A DNA stretch of 64,000 nt from Armatimonadota bacterium (GTDB lineage Bacteria; Armatimonadota; HRBIN16), in assembly GCA_026003175.1 (NCBI GenBank), contig BPGT01000001.1, positions 248,001 through 312,000 on the forward strand. The letters run 5' to 3'. The position numbers and the translations under genes are program-made. Positions 40,873 to 51,038 of this stretch are shown piece by piece. The notes beneath the pieces were generated by a model. It had not been told where the DNA came from. It searched no databases and was given only the letters and a program-made list of their open reading frames with translations. Position 1 is the stretch's first letter, and each line of letters opens with the position of its first letter.

Positions 40873-42744
40873 ATGCGCAGCGGGGGGATTCTTGCTCTTA
40901 TCTGGCTCACAGGAGCGGTTTGGGCAATGGAGGTCAAAGGCACAACCCCAGGTAACCTGTTTGTTACTGGGAAGCGGTTGCATTTTACCATCACACAGGC
41001 AAAGGGTAATGTGCGGTATCAGCTGATAGACTACTGGGGGCAGCGCGTTGCCGAAGGGACGATGTCCACTCGCAATGGCAAAGCAGACCTCCGAATCAAA
41101 GCACAGCCTGCAGGCTACTATACACTCCGCTGTACCGATGAGGATGGCGCCGCGGTAGAGGTTGCAGTGGGGGTCGTGGTGGACAGAAAAGGTGCTCCAT
41201 TGCCAAGCGAGGGGCGGGTGTGCGCTGATGCCGCCAGTGCGTGGCTGGTGCAGGGCGAGGAGCGATGGCGCACATTCGCGCACATCGTGCGTACCGCGGG
41301 CATCCCCTGGGTGCGCGAGCGCATTTCGTGGGGGCACGTGGCGCCGAGCAGGCAACAGCTGGACTGGAAACACTACCAGTATGTGGCGGATGTGTTGGCA
41401 CAGCAGGGAATCCACATTTACCAGATATGGCATGATTCTCCAGCATGGTCGCATCCCGACAATCCCTCTGCGCACTGCCCGGACGACCTGCGTTCGGTGT
41501 ACCGCTTCGCCCGCGAAGCCGCCAGCCGTTTTGCCCGGCAAATTCAGGCATGGGAGGTCTGGAACGAGCCGGACATCGACTTCTGGCGACATCTCAGTGA
41601 CCGCTATGCGGGTTTGCTCAAAGCGGCTTACCTAGGGCTGAAGGATGGCAATCCACACGTACTGGTATTGCAGGGGTCTCTGTGCATTGGCGTCAGGTCT
41701 TTCGCGCGTCACCTCTTTGAGAACGGCATCGGCGACTATTTCGACATCTTCAACTGGCACATCTACGACGTGCCGTCCAACTATCCGCGTACGCTGCAGG
41801 CGTATCGGCAGCTGCTTGCCGAACATGGTCTGGGCGACCGCCTGGCGTGGTTAACCGAGGCGGGTATCCGCCTGCCGGGCACCGAGGGCGCGAGCAAGCG
41901 CATCCTCAGCGAGGAAAACCAGCGTAAGCAGTGCCAGTTTGTGCCGATGTCGGTAGTGATGTCGCTTGCGGCGGGCAACGACAAACACTTCTTCTTCGTA
42001 CTGCCCGATTATCTGGAAAACGGTATCCAGTTCGGCGCGTTACGCCCCGACATGAGCCCCTACCCTTCGCTGATAGCTCTCTCCGCGTGCGCTAGCCTGC
42101 TTGGGAAAAGCCAGTATCTCGGTGAGTACCCAACCGGTGTGCAGGGCGCAGTCGCCCACCTCTTCTCTACTGCGCGCGGAAATGTGCTGGTCGCCTGGTC
42201 CGAAAGACCGGTTACCGTCCGCGTGCCCACTGAAAAACGCACGGTGCGCCTCGTGAACATTTTCGGTGCAGAGAGCGCACTCCAGGCAGAGGGCGGCGGT
42301 GTGCAGGTGCGGCTCGTGCCGGAAGTCGTCTATCTGGTGAACGTGGGCGAGACGATAAAGGGACGCATCCAACCAGCCTCGTCTCGCATTGGTCGCCTGC
42401 CCCAGAACAAGCCCTCGCGGGTGGTGGTAGTTGGCTATACGAATCTGCCTGTGGATAAAGGTCGCGATTGCTATCTATTTCGCCCCGGCGAGGGCTTCGA
42501 CTACACGGTGGAGGTGTACCACTTCGGCGAGGGAATCGTAAGGGGAACGGTTAGCCTGTCGCTTTCCGGCGGCTCCGCGCAGCCTCAGCAGCAGGCGGTG
42601 CAGGTGCGGGCGATGGGCAGGCAAGTGTTGAGTTTCCGCGTCACGCCCGATGCGAGTGCAGAGGAGATGCGCATCGAAGTTCACAGTGATTTTGGCGCAG
42701 AAAAGGTGTCACCTTGCGTCAGTTACCTGTCGAGGCAAAGGTAA
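40873..42744 (+). CDS. Clan-A TIM-barrel glycoside hydrolase (GH39/GH5-like), secreted
   Basis: A 623-residue protein with a signal peptide (MRSGGILALIWLTGAVWA), an N-terminal beta-domain, then a TIM barrel (about residues 120-400). The acid/base motif is IQAWEVWNEPDIDFW and the nucleophile motif is RLAWLTEAGIRLPG, the two glutamates of clan GH-A retaining enzymes. GIPWVRERISWGHVAP and FDIFNWHIYDVPSNY are further barrel strands. The C-terminal 200 residues are beta-rich (YTVEVYHFGEGIVRGTVSLSLSGG). The ATG at 40873 has GGGAGG upstream. The exact family and substrate are not clear. Confidence 0.83.
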   Translation: MRSGGILALIWLTGAVWAMEVKGTTPGNLFVTGKRLHFTITQAKGNVRYQLIDYWGQRVAEGTMSTRNGKADLRIKAQPAGYYTLRCTDEDGAAVEVAVGVVVDRKGAPLPSEGRVCADAASAWLVQGEERWRTFAHIVRTAGIPWVRERISWGHVAPSRQQLDWKHYQYVADVLAQQGIHIYQIWHDSPAWSHPDNPSAHCPDDLRSVYRFAREAASRFARQIQAWEVWNEPDIDFWRHLSDRYAGLLKAAYLGLKDGNPHVLVLQGSLCIGVRSFARHLFENGIGDYFDIFNWHIYDVPSNYPRTLQAYRQLLAEHGLGDRLAWLTEAGIRLPGTEGASKRILSEENQRKQCQFVPMSVVMSLAAGNDKHFFFVLPDYLENGIQFGALRPDMSPYPSLIALSACASLLGKSQYLGEYPTGVQGAVAHLFSTARGNVLVAWSERPVTVRVPTEKRTVRLVNIFGAESALQAEGGGVQVRLVPEVVYLVNVGETIKGRIQPASSRIGRLPQNKPSRVVVVGYTNLPVDKGRDCYLFRPGEGFDYTVEVYHFGEGIVRGTVSLSLSGGSAQPQQQAVQVRAMGRQVLSFRVTPDASAEEMRIEVHSDFGAEKVSPCVSYLSRQR

Positions 42745-42774
42745 CTCAACAAGGGTCAAGCGTGAACCTTCACA

Positions 42775-42803
42775 TTGACTTTCGGCTCGTCCTGCGCTAC
42801 AGT
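42775..42803 (+). promoter_or_regulatory. Promoter of the Kbl-type gene
   Basis: TTGACT (42775-42780), a 17-bp spacer and TACAGT (42798-42803), 37 nt before the ATG. Confidence 0.6.
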
Positions 42804-42839
42804 ATGCTTAGAGGATAACGGAGGAAGGGGGAAGCAAGC

Positions 42840-44036
42840 ATGAATCAGACCCTGCAGAACTGGCTACAAGAGCAGCTGGAGGAGCTGAAGCGCCAGCATC
42901 TCTATAAGGTTCCGCCCATCCTGCAGAGTGCGCCCGGAGGACGGGTGGTGCTGAACGGCAAAGAGGTCGTGAACATGTCCTCCAACAACTATCTGGGCTT
43001 GTGCACCCATCCGCGCATGAAACAAGCGGCTATCGAGGCGATAGAGAAGTGGGGTGTGGGGGCAGGCGCTGTACGCTGGATTGGCGGCACGATGAGCATA
43101 CACGACGAGCTGGAGCAAAAGCTCGCCCAGTTCAAGAAGACGGAGGCGGTGCTGGTATTCCAGTCAGGTTTCGCGGCGAACTCGGGCACTATCCCCGCGG
43201 TGATGCAGGAAGGCGACGTGATTATCTCCGACGAACTGAACCACGCCAGCATCATCGATGGCGTTCGTCTGAGTGGCGCGGCATACAAGAAGAGCGAAGG
43301 CTATGTGTACCGCCATAAGGATATGAACCATCTGGAAGAGATTCTCAAGCGGTGCGGTCACTTCAAAAAGCGCATGATTATCACCGATGGCGTGTTCAGT
43401 ATGGACGGCGACATTGCCCCTCTGCCCGACATCGTGGCGCTGGCGGAGAAGTACGACGCGCTGGTGATGGTAGACGACGCCCATGCCAGCGGTGTATTGG
43501 GCGAGCACGGTTCGGGAACTACCTCACACTTCGGGCTATATGGGCGTGTGGACATCCAGCTGGGCACCCTCTCCAAAGCGTTTGGCGTCATCGGGGGCTA
43601 TATTGCAGGATCGCGTCTGCTCAAGGAGTGGCTGATTAACCGTGGGCGCCCCTACCTGTTCAGCACCGCCCATCCGCCGGCAGTGGTGGCTGCCCTGATC
43701 GCGGCGGTAGACATCCTGATGACCGACCCCGAACCGATGAAGCGGCTGTGGGACAACACCCGCTACTGGAAGGAGAACCTGCAGAAACTGGGTTTCGACA
43801 CGATGGGCAGCGAGACGCCTATCACCCCCATCTACATCGGCGAAGAGGAGAAGGCACAGAAGATGCAGCAACGGCTGTTTGAGGAGGGAGTGTTCGCGCT
43901 CGGCATTGTGTACCCCACCGTGCCGAGAGGTAAGGCGCGCATCCGTACGATGCCCTCTGCGGTGCATACCCGCAAGGACCTGGACGATGCACTGGAAGCT
44001 TTCGCCAAAGTGGGCAAGGAGATGGGGCTGATATAG
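42840..44036 (+). CDS. kbl: Glycine C-acetyltransferase / alpha-oxoamine synthase
   Basis: A 398-residue fold-type I PLP enzyme. Substrate and PLP motifs are [43 protein letters not shown] (in place of the usual GSGGTR), [33 protein letters not shown], and the PLP lysine in [21 protein letters not shown]. Length and overall pattern fit Kbl (2-amino-3-ketobutyrate CoA ligase, threonine breakdown); BioF and other alpha-oxoamine synthases are close alternatives. It has its own promoter and GGAGGAAGGGG site. No threonine dehydrogenase or biotin gene is next to it. Confidence 0.87.
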   Translation: MNQTLQNWLQEQLEELKRQHLYKVPPILQSAPGGRVVLNGKEVVNMSSNNYLGLCTHPRMKQAAIEAIEKWGVGAGAVRWIGGTMSIHDELEQKLAQFKKTEAVLVFQSGFAANSGTIPAVMQEGDVIISDELNHASIIDGVRLSGAAYKKSEGYVYRHKDMNHLEEILKRCGHFKKRMIITDGVFSMDGDIAPLPDIVALAEKYDALVMVDDAHASGVLGEHGSGTTSHFGLYGRVDIQLGTLSKAFGVIGGYIAGSRLLKEWLINRGRPYLFSTAHPPAVVAALIAAVDILMTDPEPMKRLWDNTRYWKENLQKLGFDTMGSETPITPIYIGEEEKAQKMQQRLFEEGVFALGIVYPTVPRGKARIRTMPSAVHTRKDLDDALEAFAKVGKEMGLI

Positions 44037-44116
44037 GAAGCAAGCCTTTCAGATTGTAGCCCTTCCAGGAGAAGAGACTTTATAGTGAAGGGTTGGGCTC
44101 GCCTGCTGGTCCTCAT

Positions 44117-44146
44117 TTGCAAAAAACGCCCTCAGATAGTTATAAT
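44117..44146 (+). promoter_or_regulatory. Promoter of the MTA/purine salvage operon
   Basis: TTGCAA (44117-44122), an 18-bp spacer and a perfect TATAAT (44141-44146), 36 nt before mtnP. Confidence 0.7.
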
Positions 44147-44182
44147 GAGCTTCGGCATCACAACGGATTGAGGGGAGAACCT

Positions 44183-44992
44183 ATGAGCAAGCCACAGGCG
44201 GATATCGGTGTGTTCGGCGGTTCGGGGTTTTATCGCTTCTTAGACGATGTGCGGGAAATCAAAGTAGAAACGCCGTACGGTGCGCCCAGCGATCACATCG
44301 CTATCGCGGAAGTGCACGGCAGGCGGGTCGCCTTTCTGCCTCGACACGGACGACACCACAGCATCCCTCCACACAAGATTAACTTCCGTGCCAACCTGTG
44401 GGCGATGAAGGAGCTGGGCGTCACACGCATCATCAGCCCCTTCGCGGCAGGTAGTCTGCAGGCGCATATCCACCCAGGCGACTTCGTAGTGGTAGACCAG
44501 TACGTAGACCGCACGCATGGGCGTGCGGATACTTTCTACGAGGGACCGGTCGTCACACACGTCTCACCTGCCGACCCCTACTGTCCCACCCTGCGCCAAA
44601 TAGCCATTGAGGTCATTCGTGCTCAGGGCATCACCTGCCATGAGCGGGGTACGGTAGTGGTGATTCAGGGACCGCGCTTCTCCACCAAAGCAGAGAGCCA
44701 GTGGTACACCTCGATGGGCTGGGAGGCTATCAGCATGACGCAGTACCCGGAGGCGTATCTGGCACGCGAGCTGGCGATGTGCGTGGTGGGCATCTCGCTG
44801 ATTACGGACTACGACAGCGGGTTGGTGATGGGTGGACAGGTTCCGCCCGTAACCACCAAAGAGGTGCTGGAGGTGTTCCAGCGCAACTCCGAACGTATCA
44901 AGAACGTGGTGCTCGAGATGATCCGGCGCATTCCCGATGCACGGGAGTGTCCCTGCCCACACGTGTTGGATCACGCGCGCATCGAGGTGTAG
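44183..44992 (+). CDS. mtnP: S-methyl-5'-thioadenosine phosphorylase
   Basis: A 269-residue purine nucleoside phosphorylase-2 family enzyme splitting methylthioadenosine into adenine and 5-methylthioribose 1-phosphate. Motifs: [15 protein letters not shown] (phosphate loop), [40 protein letters not shown] and [17 protein letters not shown]. The ATG at 44183 follows GGGGAG. It leads an operon with mtnA (next gene, using the other product), apt (using adenine) and a purine permease. Confidence 0.94.
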   Translation: MSKPQADIGVFGGSGFYRFLDDVREIKVETPYGAPSDHIAIAEVHGRRVAFLPRHGRHHSIPPHKINFRANLWAMKELGVTRIISPFAAGSLQAHIHPGDFVVVDQYVDRTHGRADTFYEGPVVTHVSPADPYCPTLRQIAIEVIRAQGITCHERGTVVVIQGPRFSTKAESQWYTSMGWEAISMTQYPEAYLARELAMCVVGISLITDYDSGLVMGGQVPPVTTKEVLEVFQRNSERIKNVVLEMIRRIPDARECPCPHVLDHARIEV

Positions 44993-44993
44993 C

Positions 44994-46046
44994 ATGGAGA
45001 TCCGCCCCGTACGCTGGGAAGGCGACGCGCTGGTGCTGATAGACCAGACGCAGCTGCCACATCGATTCGTGGAAGTAAGATATACCGACTGGCGCGAGGT
45101 CGCCGAGGCGATTCGGCATATGGTGGTGCGCGGTGCGCCAGCCATCGGTGCGGCGGCGGCGTGTGGACTGGTGCTGGCGGCGGAGGCGATGGATAGCTCC
45201 CAAAAGTCCGCCTTCCGTGAGCAGTGGCTGAAAGCTGCCGACGTTTTCGCCTCCACCCGCCCGACGGCGGTGAACCTCTTCTGGGCAATAGAGCGCATGA
45301 AGCGCGTCGTGCAAGCCTGTGATGATCCCAACGAGGCACGCCGCCGCCTGCGTGAGGAGAGCGAAGCCATCCTGCGAGAGGATATCGTAGCCAACCGCGC
45401 TATCGGCCGGTATGGGCAGGAGCTGATACCCGACGGCGCACGCATCCTCACTCATTGCAACGCGGGTGCGCTGGCAACGGTGGGCTATGGTACGGCATTG
45501 GGAGTCATTCGCGCGGCGGTGGAAGCAGGGAAGCACGTGCACGTCTACGCCGATGAAACCCGCCCGCGTCTGCAGGGGATGCAGCTCACCGCGTGGGAAC
45601 TGGTGCAGGAACACATTCCCGTTACGGTGATTACCGACAACATGGCAGGGATGTTGATGCGTCGGGGCGAAATCGATGTGGTAGTGGTCGGAGCAGACCG
45701 AATCGCCGCCAACGGTGACGTGGCAAACAAGGTGGGAACTTACAGCGTGGCGGTGCTGGCGAAGTGGCACGGTATCCCGTTCTATGTGGCAGCACCCATT
45801 TCAACGATTGACCTGTCGGTGGCGGACGGTTCAGGTATCCCGATTGAAGAACGGTCGCCCGAAGAGGTGACGCATATCGCGGGGGTGCGCATCGCGCCCG
45901 AAGGGGTGAAGGTCATCAACCCCGCGTTCGATGTGACGCCTGCGCAGCTGGTAAGCGCAATTATCACCGAGGAGGGCATTGCCCGACCACCATATGCTGA
46001 TTCGCTGGCTCGGATGGTGGCAAAACGTTCGGGGGAGGTTCGGTGA
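44994..46046 (+). CDS. mtnA: S-methyl-5-thioribose-1-phosphate isomerase
   Basis: A 350-residue eIF2B-like isomerase converting methylthioribose 1-phosphate to the ribulose form in the methionine salvage route. [41 protein letters not shown] (active-site Cys), [19 protein letters not shown] and [19 protein letters not shown] (active-site Asp) are all conserved. It begins 1 nt after mtnP and its stop overlaps the apt start. Later salvage enzymes (mtnB, mtnK and others) are not here. Confidence 0.95.
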   Translation: MEIRPVRWEGDALVLIDQTQLPHRFVEVRYTDWREVAEAIRHMVVRGAPAIGAAAACGLVLAAEAMDSSQKSAFREQWLKAADVFASTRPTAVNLFWAIERMKRVVQACDDPNEARRRLREESEAILREDIVANRAIGRYGQELIPDGARILTHCNAGALATVGYGTALGVIRAAVEAGKHVHVYADETRPRLQGMQLTAWELVQEHIPVTVITDNMAGMLMRRGEIDVVVVGADRIAANGDVANKVGTYSVAVLAKWHGIPFYVAAPISTIDLSVADGSGIPIEERSPEEVTHIAGVRIAPEGVKVINPAFDVTPAQLVSAIITEEGIARPPYADSLARMVAKRSGEVR

Positions 46047-46570
46047 TGGGGGAACTGCTCGCTGAGAAGTTGATACGCAACATTCCCGATTTTCCGCAGC
46101 CCGGGGTGCTTTTCCGCGACATCACGCCTGTGCTACAGAACCCACAGGCGCTGCGTGAAGTGGTAGAGAAGATGACCGAATATGCTCGCAGCCGCCAGCC
46201 CGATGTGATTGTGGGCATCGAGTCGCGTGGGTTCGTGTTTGGTATCCCGATTGCGCTGGAGCTGGGCGTGGGTTTCGTACCGGTACGCAAATTAGGCAAA
46301 CTGCCGTATAAAAAGATTGTAGAGGAGTATGCGCTAGAGTACGGCACCAACGCGATGGAGATACACGTGGACGCCGTACAACCCGGACAGCGTGTGGTGA
46401 TTGTAGATGACCTGCTGGCAACTGGTGGCACTGCCGCTGCGGCGGCGCGGCTGGTGGAGCGTCTGGGCGGAGTGGTTGCCGGCTTTGACTTTCTGATTGA
46501 GCTGGAGTTCCTGAAGGGGCGGAAGGTGTTGCATGGCTACGACGTATCCACCCTCATCCGCTTCCCGTAG
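46046..46570 (+). CDS. apt: Adenine phosphoribosyltransferase
   Basis: A 174-residue type I PRTase converting adenine and PRPP to AMP. Motifs: [36 protein letters not shown] and the PRPP loop [20 protein letters not shown]. The ATG at 46046 overlaps the mtnA stop (TGATG) and has GGGGGAGG just upstream. It consumes the adenine released by MtnP. Its 3' end overlaps the permease gene by 38 nt. Confidence 0.95.
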   Translation: MGELLAEKLIRNIPDFPQPGVLFRDITPVLQNPQALREVVEKMTEYARSRQPDVIVGIESRGFVFGIPIALELGVGFVPVRKLGKLPYKKIVEEYALEYGTNAMEIHVDAVQPGQRVVIVDDLLATGGTAAAAARLVERLGGVVAGFDFLIELEFLKGRKVLHGYDVSTLIRFP

Positions 46571-47885
46571 CATCTTGAACCGCCTGTTTGCCCTGGACGA
46601 ACGCGGCAGCACGGTGCAGCGTGAGGTTATCGCCGGGCTTGCCACGTTCATGACGATGGCGTACATCATCTTCGTGAACCCGTTGGTGCTGAAGACAGCA
46701 GGAATGCCTGTCGAGGCAGTCGCCGCTGCCACCTGTATCGCCGCCGCTATCCCCACGCTTCTTATGGGTTTGTGGGCGAACTATCCCTTTGCGCTTGCCA
46801 GCGGGATGGGGCTGAACGCCGCGCTCGCTATGCACGCTACGCAACCGGGCATGGACTGGCAGACCATGATGGGCGTCATCGTAGTGGAAGGCGCGATCGT
46901 CACCGTGCTGGTACTGACCCGCGTGCGCGAACAGGTCATGCAGGCTATCCCTATGAACCTCAAACGCGCTATCGGAGTGGGCATTGGTATCTTCATCGCC
47001 TTTTTAGGGTTGCAACATGCGGGCTGGGTGCTGAAAGGTGCCGGAAGCGTTTACCTCACACACGGTGTGTTCACCACCAAAGGCACGCTGGTCTCCACCA
47101 TGGGTGTGCTGTTGATGATGCTGTTGCTGGCGTTTCGGGTGCGTGGGGCGATTCTGCTGGGCATTTTGGGGACGGCGGCGGTGGCGTGGGTAGCCGATGT
47201 ACTCACGCCGGGATCTACCCGATTGACCACCCTGCCCGAACGGTGGCTGGCGATGCCCGATTTCTCTACCTTCGGGCAGGCGAACGTTGTGGGGGCGTTG
47301 CAACCTGCTCTGGTAGGCGTCATCTTCGCCTTCCTTATCACCGACTTCTTCGACACGATGGGCACGGTCATCGGCATTGGTGGGCAAGCAGGCTTTCTGG
47401 ACGAGCGCGGCAATTTGCCCCGCCTCAACCGCGTACTGCTAACCGACTCGCTGGCGGCGGTGTGGGGCGGGTTGTGCGGCGCAAGTTCTGTCACCACCTA
47501 CATCGAAAGCGCGGCGGGCATCAGCGAAGGTGGGCGCACGGGGCTCACTGCGGTGGTGGTGGGTGTGCTGTTCCTGCTGAGCCTGTTGTTTGCGCCTCTG
47601 GTGGGGGCTGTGCCCTCGGTGGCTACCGCTCCTGCGCTGATTATCGTCGGCTACCTGATGATGAGTGTCGTGCGGGAGATGGACTTCCAGACGCCGGAAC
47701 ATGGCATTCCTGCATTTCTCACTATGCTACTTATCCCGTTGACACAGAGCATCTCCTTTGGTATTGGCGTGGGGTTTATCTCGCATGTGGTAGTGATGCT
47801 GTTGCGCGGCAGGGGGCGCGAAGTCTCGCCGTGGATGTACGGTATCGCCCTGCTGTTCGCCATCAGCTTCGTGTGGGGGGCTTAA
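46533..47885 (+). CDS. NCS2/AzgA-type purine permease
   Basis: A 450-residue transporter with about 12-14 membrane segments. [114 protein letters not shown] and the tail are diagnostic for the AzgA-like hypoxanthine/guanine/adenine group of the NCS2 family. It starts within the last 38 nt of apt in another frame and is thus likely coupled to it. It would supply external purine bases to the salvage operon. Confidence 0.92.
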   Translation: MATTYPPSSASRSILNRLFALDERGSTVQREVIAGLATFMTMAYIIFVNPLVLKTAGMPVEAVAAATCIAAAIPTLLMGLWANYPFALASGMGLNAALAMHATQPGMDWQTMMGVIVVEGAIVTVLVLTRVREQVMQAIPMNLKRAIGVGIGIFIAFLGLQHAGWVLKGAGSVYLTHGVFTTKGTLVSTMGVLLMMLLLAFRVRGAILLGILGTAAVAWVADVLTPGSTRLTTLPERWLAMPDFSTFGQANVVGALQPALVGVIFAFLITDFFDTMGTVIGIGGQAGFLDERGNLPRLNRVLLTDSLAAVWGGLCGASSVTTYIESAAGISEGGRTGLTAVVVGVLFLLSLLFAPLVGAVPSVATAPALIIVGYLMMSVVREMDFQTPEHGIPAFLTMLLIPLTQSISFGIGVGFISHVVVMLLRGRGREVSPWMYGIALLFAISFVWGA

Positions 47886-47890
47886 GTGAG

Positions 47891-47918
47891 CCCTCTTCTC
47901 CCATAGGGGAGAAGAGGG
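47891..47918. terminator. Bidirectional hairpin between the permease and prepilin genes
   Basis: A 12-bp stem CCCTCTTCTCCC/GGGAGAAGAGGG with loop ATAG, between convergent genes. No T run on either side, so it may need Rho or act weakly. Confidence 0.55.
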
Positions 47919-47933
47919 TGGTCATGCTCTGGT

Positions 47934-48833
47934 TCACGGCTGGTCGTGCCACCAGTACTTCACCCACACGTCTGTCCACACGGTGGGCCAGGGCTTGCAC
48001 AGTTCGCGATAGGGCATGAACTTCGCATGTCCATCCAGATATGCCCAGTTTTGCCCCTGCGTATGGCGTGTGTGGCTGTTCGGGTTGATAGGGGTTGGGT
48101 TGCCTACGCAGGCGCCAATGCTACTGATGCCCTGCCAACACTCGTCGCAGTTGATTGCTTGCAGGGGATAACCCGGATAGTTAGCAAAAGGTGCCCGCCA
48201 GGCGTCCATATCCTTATGCTGACCGTCCATCAGCATTACTTTTGTCGCCGGTGAGACCACCGCCGCCAGCGGGACAGGCGGGAAGACACTCAGGCAGCCC
48301 AGTTCGCCCTGCGCGGCGGACTCCACGTGGTTGGGGTTGGTGAGCGTATACACGTTCCAGCCGTAGCTGAACGGACGTCCTTTACCGGTGTCGCCGGGGA
48401 AACACATGAAGTCTGGATATGCCCAGCCGTTCCACCGGCACTGACCACCTGCTGGCACATTGCCGTCCGCTGTCCACACCACCACGCCCGTTGCCTGCAC
48501 GTTGGCGCTGTTGCACCAGAAGATGTCCAGGTTCTTCAGGTACGGGGCGATTTTGGTCTCGATGCGGGCGTTCACGTTGCGCCGCCCGCAGGGACCGTAA
48601 TGCCCCAGAGCGCCGCCGGGGTTGGGCCAGATGGAGTGGTCACGCGGAAGGGTTTCGTCGTAGTCTTGGGTATACATGATGACGCCCAGACCAATCTGCT
48701 TCACGTTGCTCAGACAAGCAGACTGACGGGCTTTCTCCCGTGCCTGTGCGAACACGGGGAAGAGGATGGCTGCCAGTATCGCGATAATCGCGATGACCAC
48801 AAGCAGCTCGATGAGTGTAAACGCGCGCTTCAT
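47934..48833 (-). CDS. DUF1559-type prepilin-like protein
   Basis: A 299-residue protein with a type IV pilin/type II pseudopilin leader: short MKRA, then the cleavage/methylation motif [33 protein letters not shown]. The rest has the DUF1559 pattern ([44 protein letters not shown]), seen in large paralogous families in Planctomycetota and Armatimonadota. AAGGAGG 9 nt before the ATG at 48833 sets the start. It lies downstream of the LacI gene in the same direction. The role of these proteins is not known. Confidence 0.92.
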   Translation of the reverse strand: MKRAFTLIELLVVIAIIAILAAILFPVFAQAREKARQSACLSNVKQIGLGVIMYTQDYDETLPRDHSIWPNPGGALGHYGPCGRRNVNARIETKIAPYLKNLDIFWCNSANVQATGVVVWTADGNVPAGGQCRWNGWAYPDFMCFPGDTGKGRPFSYGWNVYTLTNPNHVESAAQGELGCLSVFPPVPLAAVVSPATKVMLMDGQHKDMDAWRAPFANYPGYPLQAINCDECWQGISSIGACVGNPTPINPNSHTRHTQGQNWAYLDGHAKFMPYRELCKPWPTVWTDVWVKYWWHDQP

Positions 48834-48898
48834 AGGTCTCAACCTCCTTAGGATGTATCAGATTGGACGGCAGGGTACCTGCCGGAATTACCATGATG

Positions 48899-49894
48899 CT
48901 AACTCCTCCGTGACGAATCACGCACCACCAGATGCGCCTTCAGCAACACCTGCTGGGGGGCGACCGATGGGTTCTCGATACGTCGGAGCAAAAACTCCCA
49001 TCCCAATCGGCACATCTCCGCGACCGGCTGTACCACTGTGCTCAATGGACGCTCCAGGTATTCGGTGTCCATGATGCCGTCACAGCCCACGATGGCTACA
49101 TCGTCTGGCACGCGGATGCCACGCTCGCACAGAGCACGGTACGCGCCGATTGCCATCTCATCGTTGAAACAGAACAAGCCGTCGGGACAGGGGTACTCGT
49201 CCAGATACTCATGCATGCGCTGGCGCGCGCTGGGACGTGAGGACTGCTCCGCCACAATAACTAACGGCTCCAGCCCCGACTGCTGCATCACGAAGGTATA
49301 ACCATCATAGCGGGCGTCGCCAACGTGGTTACCGTACTCACACACCAGATAAGCCGGACGCCGACACCCTGTCTGCAACAGATGTTGCACTGCCTCTGTC
49401 GCACCCGAGTACAGGTCCACTCCAACAAAGTCGCCCTCTTCCACATAGTACGCGCCGATGCTTACCAGCGGGGTGCGCACCATCGGATTCGCCTCGCGAT
49501 ACGCGCGCACACAGCGCGGCGAATCCAGCGCGATGATGCCGTCCACCTGCCATTGTGGAAACTTCTCACAGTAGGCACGCCAGTCGGGATGTTTCACCAT
49601 ATCCGTTACAATGAGCTCAAAGCCGTAGGGGCGCATCTGGTCCATCAACAGGTTCACCACTTCCGTATGGTAAGGCGCCAGTGTCTCTGCCCATAACGAG
49701 ATGATGTCGGTCTTGCCTGTGACTAACGCACGCGCTACCCGGTTCGGGCGGTAGCCCATTTCTCGCGCCGTTTCCAGCACCTTTTGCCTCGTCGCCTCCG
49801 AGATGAACGCGCTTTCCCGTCCGCTCAGCACCTTCGACACCGTTGCCGTGGACAGATTTAACCGATTCGCAATGTCCTTGATGGTGACTCGCAT
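48899..49894 (-). CDS. LacI-family transcriptional regulator
   Basis: A 331-residue regulator: N-terminal HTH (TIKDIANRLNLSTATVSKVLSGRESAFISEATRQKV), hinge helix (NRVARALVTGKTDIISL), and periplasmic-binding-protein-like sensor (residues 60-331; VDGIIALDSPRCVRAYREANP, PDGLFCFNDEMAIGAYRALCERGIRVPDDVAIVGCDG). A sugar or nucleoside effector is usual for the family. A TAAWCGWTTA-like palindrome 44-53 nt upstream suggests self-control. The next gene downstream is the prepilin-like gene, and the LacI-type regulator may control sugar genes elsewhere. Confidence 0.93.
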   Translation of the reverse strand: MRVTIKDIANRLNLSTATVSKVLSGRESAFISEATRQKVLETAREMGYRPNRVARALVTGKTDIISLWAETLAPYHTEVVNLLMDQMRPYGFELIVTDMVKHPDWRAYCEKFPQWQVDGIIALDSPRCVRAYREANPMVRTPLVSIGAYYVEEGDFVGVDLYSGATEAVQHLLQTGCRRPAYLVCEYGNHVGDARYDGYTFVMQQSGLEPLVIVAEQSSRPSARQRMHEYLDEYPCPDGLFCFNDEMAIGAYRALCERGIRVPDDVAIVGCDGIMDTEYLERPLSTVVQPVAEMCRLGWEFLLRRIENPSVAPQQVLLKAHLVVRDSSRRS

Positions 49895-49937
49895 CGTTCC
49901 ACCAGTAAGTAAAAGATTAACGGCAATCGTCTAACGG

Positions 49938-49947
49938 TAAACGATTA
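49938..49947. promoter_or_regulatory. Candidate LacI-family operator
   Basis: TAAACGATTA is a near-palindrome with a central CG, of the TAAWCGWTTA kind bound by LacI-family dimers, placed 44-53 nt upstream of the lacI-type start. The rest of the gap up to 50214 (about 270 bases) shows no recognisable feature. Confidence 0.45.
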
Positions 49948-50214
49948 ACTATCTTTAGAATACTCTTCTCCGCCATGTTTGTCAAGGGGTTTCGCACGAT
50001 TTTTGGAGAGAAACTCGTGAAAATGCAAGGGACTGCCGGTAGATGCAACGGTGTCAGCTTCGCATAGGGTACGTGCCCCTCAAGGATGCAGGTGTGTCCC
50101 CATCTCGCCGTGTGCGTGTTTCCCGATAGCGTGGGTGCCTCACCCAACGGATGTTCGGAGTCTACATGCACGGTTGCGTATGGGAATGGCTATCGTCTGA
50201 GTGATGGTGATGCA

Positions 50215-50243
50215 TTGTACACTGAATTTAGCACAACTATACT
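50215..50243 (+). promoter_or_regulatory. Promoter upstream of the Uma2 gene
   Basis: TTGTAC (50215-50220), a 17-bp spacer and TATACT (50238-50243), 98 nt before the ATG. A second TATAAT at 50318-50323 lies closer but lacks a -35 box. Confidence 0.45.
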
Positions 50244-50340
50244 CCAAAATGCTAGGGATTCATCGTGGACGGGTGCACCTGCACCTGGAGGGGGATCTCG
50301 AACCTGAACGCATCTGATATAATAACGCTGGTGATGCAAC

Positions 50341-50988
50341 ATGGCGGTGCAAACTGCAACCCACAAGAAAATCGTCTACCCAGAAAGCGATGGCAAGCCC
50401 ATAGCGGACAATACGAAGCAACTGGAAACCATCGTCTACCTCTATGACAACCTCTGTGCCCTGTTTGCCGACCGCGAAGATGTGTTCGTCGCCGCCGACC
50501 TGCTGTGGTATCCCGTAGAGGGCAGACCCGACATCCGCACTGCCCCCGATGTGATGGTGGTGTTCGGGCGTCCCAAAGGGCATCGCGGCAGTTACAAGCA
50601 GTGGGAGGAGGCAGACATCGCACCGCAGGTGGTGTTTGAGGTGCTCTCACCGGGCAACCGTCCTTCGGAATTAATAGAGAAGTTCGGTTTTTACGAGCGG
50701 TATGGTGTAGAGGAGTATTACCTGTATGACCCTGACCGGGGTATTTTGGAGGGCTGGATACGTTCGGACGGGCATTTTTCGCCGGTTCGGGAGATGGAGG
50801 GCTGGGTAAGTGCTCGTTTGGGTGTGCGTTTCACTCTGGAGGATGGCGAGCTGGTGTTATATCGCCCTGACGGAGAGCGTTTTGTGCCTTATGTGGAGTT
50901 GCGCAGGCGTTTGGACGAGGCGACCCGGCGAGCGGAACGTTTGGCGCAACGCCTGCGCGAGTTGGGGATAGACCCTGAGCAGGTGTAA
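50341..50988 (+). CDS. Uma2 family endonuclease (DUF820)
   Basis: A 215-residue PD-(D/E)xK-like protein of the Uma2 family: TAPDVMVVFGRPKGHRGSYKQWEEADIAPQVVFEVLSPGNRPSELIEKFGFYERYGVEEYYLYDPDRG. The Asp of APDVMVVF and Glu of VVFEVLSP are the expected active-site acids. The C-terminus is a charged helix (RRRLDEATRRAERLAQRLRELGIDPEQV), common in members of the family. These are multi-copy genes in cyanobacteria, Armatimonadota and Chloroflexota; function in vivo is unsettled. Monocistronic with a terminator downstream. Confidence 0.9.
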   Translation: MAVQTATHKKIVYPESDGKPIADNTKQLETIVYLYDNLCALFADREDVFVAADLLWYPVEGRPDIRTAPDVMVVFGRPKGHRGSYKQWEEADIAPQVVFEVLSPGNRPSELIEKFGFYERYGVEEYYLYDPDRGILEGWIRSDGHFSPVREMEGWVSARLGVRFTLEDGELVLYRPDGERFVPYVELRRRLDEATRRAERLAQRLRELGIDPEQV

Positions 50989-50992
50989 CACG

Positions 50993-51031
50993 GGCTGTCT
51001 GCCTCGCTCACACTCCGCGTGGCAGACAGCC
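50993..51031. terminator. Hairpin between convergent genes
   Basis: An 11-bp stem GGCTGTCTGCC/GGCAGACAGCC with a 17-nt loop, followed on the plus strand by TTCT. It lies between the Uma2 gene and the convergent nucleotide-sugar dehydrogenase gene. Confidence 0.65.
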
Positions 51032-51038
51032 TTCTATC

